Assembly (NCBI GenBank): GCA_047605615.1
Contig: JASGFI010000051.1
Span: forward strand, 1 to 18,225
Source: Taibaiella sp047605615
Lineage (GTDB): Bacteria > Bacteroidota > Bacteroidia > Chitinophagales > Chitinophagaceae
Direction: 5' to 3'
Length of the DNA: 18,225 nt
Part shown: positions 13,412-18,225 of the stretch, one piece after another
Position numbering within the stretch: the stretch's first letter is position 1
Layout of the letters: each line of letters opens with the position of its first letter
The notes under the pieces: generated by a model
Told to the model about the DNA's origin: nothing
Databases searched by the model: none
What the model saw: only the letters and a program-made list of their open reading frames with translations
Position numbers and translations under genes: made by a program

Positions 13412-15487
13412 GTGAAGCATCGCCCCGCAAAGTCTATCTTACTGCAACTGCAACAAGCACCGTTTTTGCTGCTGTTGTCGGCGTTTATTGTAGGCATATT
13501 GGTTGCCGATAATTTTTACGGGCTTCCGCTTTTGTTGTGGGCTGGTTTGTTTTTTGCCTTTTTGTCCATGCTGCTGTTGCTTCATGCAAAAAGGACTTTG
13601 GCCGCCTCGTATGGCATCCTTCGGTTTGTTTTCGTGGTGGGCACCTTGGCTTCTTTGGGAGGTTTGGTGTGCAACCTCAATAAACCGCAAACACAAAAAA
13701 CTTGGGTTGGCCACCATTTGCAAAACGCCCGGGCACTGTCCGGTTCGGTTGTGGCGCCGCCAAGGCAAACCGAAAAAACATGGTCTTATAAAATTGCCTT
13801 GAACAAGCTGTATGCAAATGGCCGTTGGCAGCGGGTTTCAGGCATCATTAACTTATATATCTACAAGGCAGATTCAGCAAAAATATTTGCCCAAGGCAAC
13901 GAATTGTTATTGCCGGCATCGCTACGGCCCATTGAAAATTCAGGCAATCCGTTTGCCTTCGATTACCAATTGTTCATGGCACGCAAGGGTGTGTACCATC
14001 AACTGCTTACCGCATCGGACAAGGTAAGCGTGATAGCCAAGGGAAAAGGCGAAGGGCGCACAGGTAGGTTTCGCAATTACATAGCCCACTGCATAGACCG
14101 CAGCATTGCGCAGGCAGATGTGGCCGGCCTTGCAAAGGCAATATTGATAAACGACAGGGTACAATTAGATGATGCGCTGCAACAGGCTTATGCCACAACC
14201 GGCATTACGCACATTATAGCCATAAGCGGCATGCACATATTGCTATTGGCAAGCGTTTTGTCGTGGGCGGTTAGGTTCATAAAATTAGAAACATGGCGGA
14301 GGATATACCTATCTGCCATAGTGCTAATCGTATGGCTATACCTGGCACTCACGGGTTTCCCGCCTTCGGGCATAAGGGCGGGCATCATGTACACCGCACT
14401 GGCTATGGCTACGGTTTTGGGCTTGCAGGGCAACTCGCTCAACGCTTGGGCCATGGCGGCTTTCTTCATGCTGGTATTCAACCCCGGTTGGCTCTACGAT
14501 GTTGGGGCACAGTTGTCTTTCATGGCGGTGCTTTCTATCTTGTTGTTTTACCAACCGATTAGAAAATTGCTGTCGCCACCTACCAAAATACTGCGTTGGC
14601 TATGGGAAGCCGTAGCCTTGGGCCTTGCCGTTCAGATATTGGTATTCCCGATAGTCGTTTATTATTTTCATCAGTTTCCGGTATGGGTATTGCTGGCCAA
14701 TTTGCCCGCGGGCTTATTTTCCACTGTCTTGATGGCTGCCGGTGTGGCGGTAATACTGCTGTACACGTTGAGGCTTTTTGCGGTGGCAAAAATTGTAGGC
14801 TCCGTTGTTATATTCATGGCCAACAATTTTCATGAATTGATAAAATGGCTGGCCACCCACAGCCCCGATGTTTCGAGGAATATATACCTAAGTTACTTAC
14901 AGTTGTTGCTGCTATTGGTTTTTACGTTTTGTTGTGCAAGGTTTTTTCTTATCGAAAGCTCTAAATGGTATTTGTATGCGTCCATATTATTTTTCGGTTT
15001 GTTCGGCATAGATAAATTGGCGACACAATTTAGGGCTATGGGGCAAGATAAATTGGTAGTGTACAATACCAATGGCTCCGTGATAGACCACTTTCGGGGA
15101 TTGGGTGCAACGCATTACAGAACCACTAACGCACAGGTACAAAAATATGTCCAAATGCCCGCCCTTAGCGGTTTCCAGACAAAAAGCCGGGTTTGGGACA
15201 CGGCACAAAACCTGCAAATATTCAAGGCAAGCGGCATGACGGTGCTGCTGTGCCGTTCATTCGACGCTGCAACGGTAAAACCTTTGGACGTAGATATTTT
15301 GGTGTTGGATAAGCTGTGCGCATACAGGCCAAAAGAATGGTCCGCTGCCTTTCATCCAAGGTGGATAATACTCGATGGCAGTTTTGGGAGCTACAAAGGC
15401 CGCAAATGGCAGCACGACTTGCGGCAATTGGGCGCAAGGGTACACTATGTAAGGGAAGATGGTGCATTTATCTACCCGAAAAAATAG
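13412..15487 (+). CDS. comEC: ComEC/Rec2 family DNA-uptake channel
   Basis: Inner-membrane channel that passes single-stranded DNA into the cytosol in natural transformation. The 691-residue protein starts with GTG at 13412 (reads MKHRPAKSILL...) with AAAGG seven bases upstream. N-terminal hydrophobic segments (about 15-40, 45-65, 70-85) and a soluble OB-like part (about 90-215, DUF4131) precede the Competence domain. Its hallmark is HIIAISGMHI at residues 267-276, followed by several membrane segments up to about 510. The C-terminal part (about 525-691) corresponds to the metallo-beta-lactamase-like region but I see no HxHxDH metal motif, as in many Bacteroidota members. The gene converges on the amidase gene with three bases between stop codons. 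No other com genes are in the window. Confidence 0.9.
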   Translation: MKHRPAKSILLQLQQAPFLLLLSAFIVGILVADNFYGLPLLLWAGLFFAFLSMLLLLHAKRTLAASYGILRFVFVVGTLASLGGLVCNLNKPQTQKTWVGHHLQNARALSGSVVAPPRQTEKTWSYKIALNKLYANGRWQRVSGIINLYIYKADSAKIFAQGNELLLPASLRPIENSGNPFAFDYQLFMARKGVYHQLLTASDKVSVIAKGKGEGRTGRFRNYIAHCIDRSIAQADVAGLAKAILINDRVQLDDALQQAYATTGITHIIAISGMHILLLASVLSWAVRFIKLETWRRIYLSAIVLIVWLYLALTGFPPSGIRAGIMYTALAMATVLGLQGNSLNAWAMAAFFMLVFNPGWLYDVGAQLSFMAVLSILLFYQPIRKLLSPPTKILRWLWEAVALGLAVQILVFPIVVYYFHQFPVWVLLANLPAGLFSTVLMAAGVAVILLYTLRLFAVAKIVGSVVIFMANNFHELIKWLATHSPDVSRNIYLSYLQLLLLLVFTFCCARFFLIESSKWYLYASILFFGLFGIDKLATQFRAMGQDKLVVYNTNGSVIDHFRGLGATHYRTTNAQVQKYVQMPALSGFQTKSRVWDTAQNLQIFKASGMTVLLCRSFDAATVKPLDVDILVLDKLCAYRPKEWSAAFHPRWIILDGSFGSYKGRKWQHDLRQLGARVHYVREDGAFIYPKK

Positions 15488-15490
15488 TGC

Positions 15491-16285
15491 CTAATACAGC
15501 AAACTGAACTTGTCGGCATCGCGCAAAAACGGAAATTGTTTGCGTGCATCGGTCAGGATTTCAGGGTTCAGGGTATGGGTAAATAAATGCGGTTCATTGG
15601 CTTCTTGCCATATAGTTTCGCCCAAAGGGCCTATGAGCGCGCTATCGCCACTATGGTAAACGCCATTGCCGTCATTGCCTATACGGTTTACGCCTGCCAC
15701 GAAACATTGGTTTTCGATAGCCCTTGCCAACAACAACGATTTCCAAGCCAGGCTCCGGCGTTGGGGCCAATTAGCTACATACAACAGCAAGTCGTATTCC
15801 GCCTCGGCATTTTCAGGTATTGTTTGGCGCGCCCAAACCGGAAACCTCAAATCGTAACACACTTGCAAACATATACGCCAGCCGTTTGCCTGTACTATCA
15901 AGCGTTTTTGGCCGGCGGTGTAGTGTCTGTCCTCGCCGCCATAACCAAAGAGGTGGCGTTTGTCGTAGTGGAAACAATGCCCGTCTGGCTGCATCCATAC
16001 CAAACGGTTGTAGTATTTGCCCGCTTCCTCTATAATTAAGCTGCCGGTGATTATTTTTTTGTACAGCCTGGCCTTGGCGGCCACCCATTGCAGGGTTTCG
16101 CCGTTCATTTGTTCGGCAAAAGCCGCGGGGTTCATACTGAATCCGGTAGTAAACATTTCGGGCAAAACGACCACATGCGCACCTTGCGGCACGGTGGCCA
16201 ATAGACTGTCGAAATGTTGCAGGTTGGCCTGCTTGTCTTCCCAGGCCAGTTCGCTTTGGACGAGGCTTATGGTTAATGGTTGCAT
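15491..16285 (-). CDS. omega-amidase/YafV-like carbon-nitrogen hydrolase
   Basis: A 264-residue nitrilase-superfamily enzyme. The Glu-Lys-Cys triad is visible as Glu43 in LPEMFTTGF, Lys109 in YDKRHLF and Cys143 in QVCYDLRFPVW. The FTTGFSMNP and KRHLFGYGGE blocks are typical of the YafV/Nit2-like omega-amidases, which deaminate alpha-ketoglutaramate or similar amides and repair metabolites. The start is the ATG at 16285 (MQPLTISLVQSE); an upstream ATG at 16348 would add 21 residues through the pckA terminator and is rejected. It lies downstream of pckA but behind that gene's terminator, so it probably has its own promoter. The exact substrate is inferred from family only. Confidence 0.88.
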   Translation of the reverse strand: MQPLTISLVQSELAWEDKQANLQHFDSLLATVPQGAHVVVLPEMFTTGFSMNPAAFAEQMNGETLQWVAAKARLYKKIITGSLIIEEAGKYYNRLVWMQPDGHCFHYDKRHLFGYGGEDRHYTAGQKRLIVQANGWRICLQVCYDLRFPVWARQTIPENAEAEYDLLLYVANWPQRRSLAWKSLLLARAIENQCFVAGVNRIGNDGNGVYHSGDSALIGPLGETIWQEANEPHLFTHTLNPEILTDARKQFPFLRDADKFSLLY

Positions 16286-16313
16286 GAGATGCAAGCTACG
16301 TTTTTTGCCCAAC

Positions 16314-16343
16314 AAAAAGCCCCGGTGTAGAGAACACCGGAGC
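16314..16343 (-). terminator. intrinsic terminator of pckA
   Basis: CCGGTGT (16322-16328) pairs with ACACCGG (16334-16340) around AGAGA, with outer GC pairs at 16319-16320/16342-16343. On the minus strand it is followed by five Ts (plus As 16314-16318). It lies 38 bases past the pckA stop. Confidence 0.8.
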
Positions 16344-16380
16344 TGCACTTTTCAAAAAAACAACAAACGACATGTGGCCG

Positions 16381-17994
16381 TTACACCATTGAGGCTACCT
16401 TGGGTGCTGCCGAAAGTATTTCCTCGTTGGCCTTGTCGGCGTAGGTTTCAAAATTTCTTACAAACAAATGGGCAAGTTCGTTGGCTTGCAGGTCATAGGC
16501 ATATTTGTCTTCCCAAGTGTCGCGCGGGTTCAATATTTCGGCGGGTACGCCCGGCACCGACTGCGGCACCAAAACACCGAAAACAGGATGTGGCGCAAAA
16601 GTTACATGATCCAGCTTGCCTTCTAGGGCGGCGGCAATCATGGCGCGGGTATCTTTCAGCTTCATGCGGCTGCCGGTACCATACACGCCGCCGCTCCAGC
16701 CGGTATTGACGAGCCATACGTTGGTATCGGGGTTTTCGTCCAGTTTTTTACCCAACAGCTCCGCGTATTTTATAGGATGCAAGGGCAAAAATACCCTGCC
16801 AAAGCAAGCCGAGAATGTGGTTTGGGGTTCGGTGATGCCCACTTCCGTGCCCGCTACTTTTGCTGTATAGCCACTTATGAAATGGTACATGGCCTGGGCT
16901 TTGGTGAGCTTGGCTATGGGAGGCAGTATGCCAAACGCATCGCAGGTAAGGAAGAAAATATTTCGGGGTTCGCCGCCATTGGACAGTTCTTTGGCATTGT
17001 CTATAAAACTGATAGGATAAGCAACCCGGGTATTTTCGGTAAGGCTGCCATCGGCAAAATCAACCTCGTTGGTACCCGGGAAAAACACGGTGTTTTCCAA
17101 CAAGGCACCGGGTCTTATGGCCCTATAAATTTCCGGTTCTTTTTCTTCGCTCAGGTCTATGCACTTGGCGTAGCAGCCGCCTTCGAAATTGAATACGCTG
17201 CCCTTGGCCCAGCCGTGTTCGTCGTCGCCTATGAGGGCGCGGCCGGGGTCGGCACTGAGGGTGGTTTTGCCCGTGCCGCTTAGGCCGAAGAAGAGTGCCA
17301 CGTCGCCGCCTTTGCCTTCGTTGGCCGAGCAGTGCATGGACAGTACGTTATGGTCGTTTGGCAAAATGAAATTCAGGACACTGAATATGCCTTTCTTCAT
17401 TTCGCCCGTGTAGGCACTGCCGCCTATCAATACTATTTTTCTGGTAAAATTGACAATGGTAAAGTTTTCTTGACGGGTTCCATCTACGGTGGGGTCGGAC
17501 TGAAAGCCGGGAACCTGCAATATCAGCCACTCGTGTTGAAAATGGGCCAATTCTTGGGTGTCGGGACGCAGGAACAATTCCTGGCAAAATAAATTGGCCC
17601 AGGGCGTTTCATTAACTATCCTGATGTTGATGCGGTATTCCGGCGAAGCGCAGGCATAGGCATCGCGCACCCACACATCTTTTCCGTTTAAGTAAGCACA
17701 TACTTTGTCGTAGAGCTTGTCAAAGGCTTGCGGCTCGAAAGGGATATTTACCGCTCCCCAGTCCACGGTGTTTCGGGTAATATCGTCGATAACGGTAAAT
17801 TTATCCTTGGGGCTTCTGCCGGTAAATTTTCCGGTGTTTACACAAAGCGCGCCCGTGCTGTTCAGCACGCCTTGCCCCAACCGGAGCGTGGTGTCCGTAA
17901 GCTCTTGGGGCGTTAGGTTCCAATGTGCGTTCGCAACATATAAGCCAATGGAACTGATGCTTGCCGAGGGGTTTTTGGTGCCGTATTCTTGCAT
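16381..17994 (-). CDS. pckA: phosphoenolpyruvate carboxykinase (ATP)
   Basis: Converts oxaloacetate and ATP to phosphoenolpyruvate, ADP and CO2; first step of gluconeogenesis. The 537-residue length is normal for the ATP-dependent enzyme. The substrate motif GRSPKDKF is at residues 59-66 (Arg60). The kinase P-loop GLSGTGKTT is at 237-245, and the metal- and nucleotide-binding LIGDDEHGW at 254-262. IRPGALLENTVF follows at about 293-304. The start is the ATG at 17994 (MQEYGTKNPS); a -7 box with a possible -33 lies 23 bases upstream and an intrinsic terminator follows. No motif is missing. It stands alone as a single-gene unit. Confidence 0.96.
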   Translation of the reverse strand: MQEYGTKNPSASISSIGLYVANAHWNLTPQELTDTTLRLGQGVLNSTGALCVNTGKFTGRSPKDKFTVIDDITRNTVDWGAVNIPFEPQAFDKLYDKVCAYLNGKDVWVRDAYACASPEYRINIRIVNETPWANLFCQELFLRPDTQELAHFQHEWLILQVPGFQSDPTVDGTRQENFTIVNFTRKIVLIGGSAYTGEMKKGIFSVLNFILPNDHNVLSMHCSANEGKGGDVALFFGLSGTGKTTLSADPGRALIGDDEHGWAKGSVFNFEGGCYAKCIDLSEEKEPEIYRAIRPGALLENTVFFPGTNEVDFADGSLTENTRVAYPISFIDNAKELSNGGEPRNIFFLTCDAFGILPPIAKLTKAQAMYHFISGYTAKVAGTEVGITEPQTTFSACFGRVFLPLHPIKYAELLGKKLDENPDTNVWLVNTGWSGGVYGTGSRMKLKDTRAMIAAALEGKLDHVTFAPHPVFGVLVPQSVPGVPAEILNPRDTWEDKYAYDLQANELAHLFVRNFETYADKANEEILSAAPKVASMV

Positions 17995-18016
17995 GTTGAC
18001 TTATGTTTTGTTGCGG

Positions 18017-18046
18017 CAAATTTAAGGCAAAAAGCTATAAAACAAC
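18017..18046 (-). promoter_or_regulatory. promoter of pckA
   Basis: The minus strand has TAAATTTG (plus 18017-18024), an exact TAnnTTTG match, 22 bases before the pckA ATG. GTTG (plus 18043-18046) lies 18 bases upstream of it and can serve as the -33 element. Confidence 0.5.
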
Positions 18047-18173
18047 CTTATTCAGGTGTCCGTTTACTCACCTTTTATTTTTATTGATATAAATTAATGT
18101 GGACGGCAGTAAACAATGCATAATTAGCAGGGTATTTCGCGAAAGGAACCGATGGGTTTGTGGCAAGCAGGGC

Positions 18174-18225
18174 ATGACCGCCGATTGGGCGCATCTACCT
18201 TACGAGTTGTTGGCCAAAATATCCA
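18174..18225 (+). CDS. possible partial gene at the right edge
   Basis: From an ATG at 18174 the plus strand reads MTADWAHLPYELLAKIS and runs off the window. The composition looks natural. AGCAGGG precedes the ATG by a few bases. A competing ATG at 18152 in another frame has a better AAAGGA site but gives an odd Arg-rich peptide. The frame also stays open upstream past a GTG at 18099. Too little is present to name a product; a 'W..LP.ELL..I' pattern like an F-box start is visible but is too short to mean much. Confidence 0.3.
   Translation, partial: MTADWAHLPYELLAKIS

Noticed and set aside
16286..16348. 21-residue N-terminal extension of the amidase
   Set aside because: It reads through the pckA terminator hairpin and is not part of the nitrilase fold.

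Overview
The window looks like a chromosomal segment from a member of the Bacteroidota, most likely a Chitinophagaceae-like or related lineage. This rests on several things. Many genes are preceded by the Bacteroidota -7 promoter motif TAnnTTTG. There are several small outer-membrane beta-barrel proteins with N-terminal signal peptides, a DUF4834-like small membrane protein, and a futalosine-pathway menaquinone gene (mqnD). Two short lipoproteins have typical lipoboxes. No rRNA, tRNA, CRISPR array, prophage or complete insertion sequence was seen.

Layout. Positions 1-1170 hold a small unrecognised minus-strand gene with its own terminator, then about 600 bp of AT-rich DNA. That stretch contains a decayed 3' end of a nucleotidyltransferase-like gene. 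At 1168-1824 there is an outer-membrane barrel gene. A structured, apparently non-coding stretch follows (1850-2135), with a 12-bp perfect hairpin and a broken small ORF. Divergent cmk (minus) and mqnD (plus) share a promoter region. A minus-strand run then reads ABC exporter, outer-membrane barrel, DUF4834 protein (6751 down to 3847). Between the ABC exporter and ftsK lies a 241-bp MITE-like element with 20-bp terminal inverted repeats and an 8-bp target duplication. Then on plus: ftsK, a beta-helix lipoprotein, a TlpA-like thioredoxin, gmk (TTG start), an LEA/apolipoprotein-like lipoprotein, a terminator and comEC (GTG start). On minus at the right are a nitrilase-family omega-amidase and pckA. 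A possible partial gene runs off the right end.

Functionally this is mostly core housekeeping: nucleotide kinases (cmk, gmk), chromosome segregation (ftsK), menaquinone synthesis (mqnD), gluconeogenesis (pckA), DNA uptake (comEC) and envelope proteins. The points most worth a second look are five. They are the MITE that carries the ubiquitous 'HPERSEG' repeat motif, the ABC exporter reading frame without any ATG, GTG or TTG at its natural N-terminus, and an inverted repeat with an alternative anti-Shine-Dalgarno pairing just upstream of comEC. The others are the decayed nucleotidyltransferase (toxin-antitoxin-like) remnant and the structured repeat-like region downstream of the first barrel gene.
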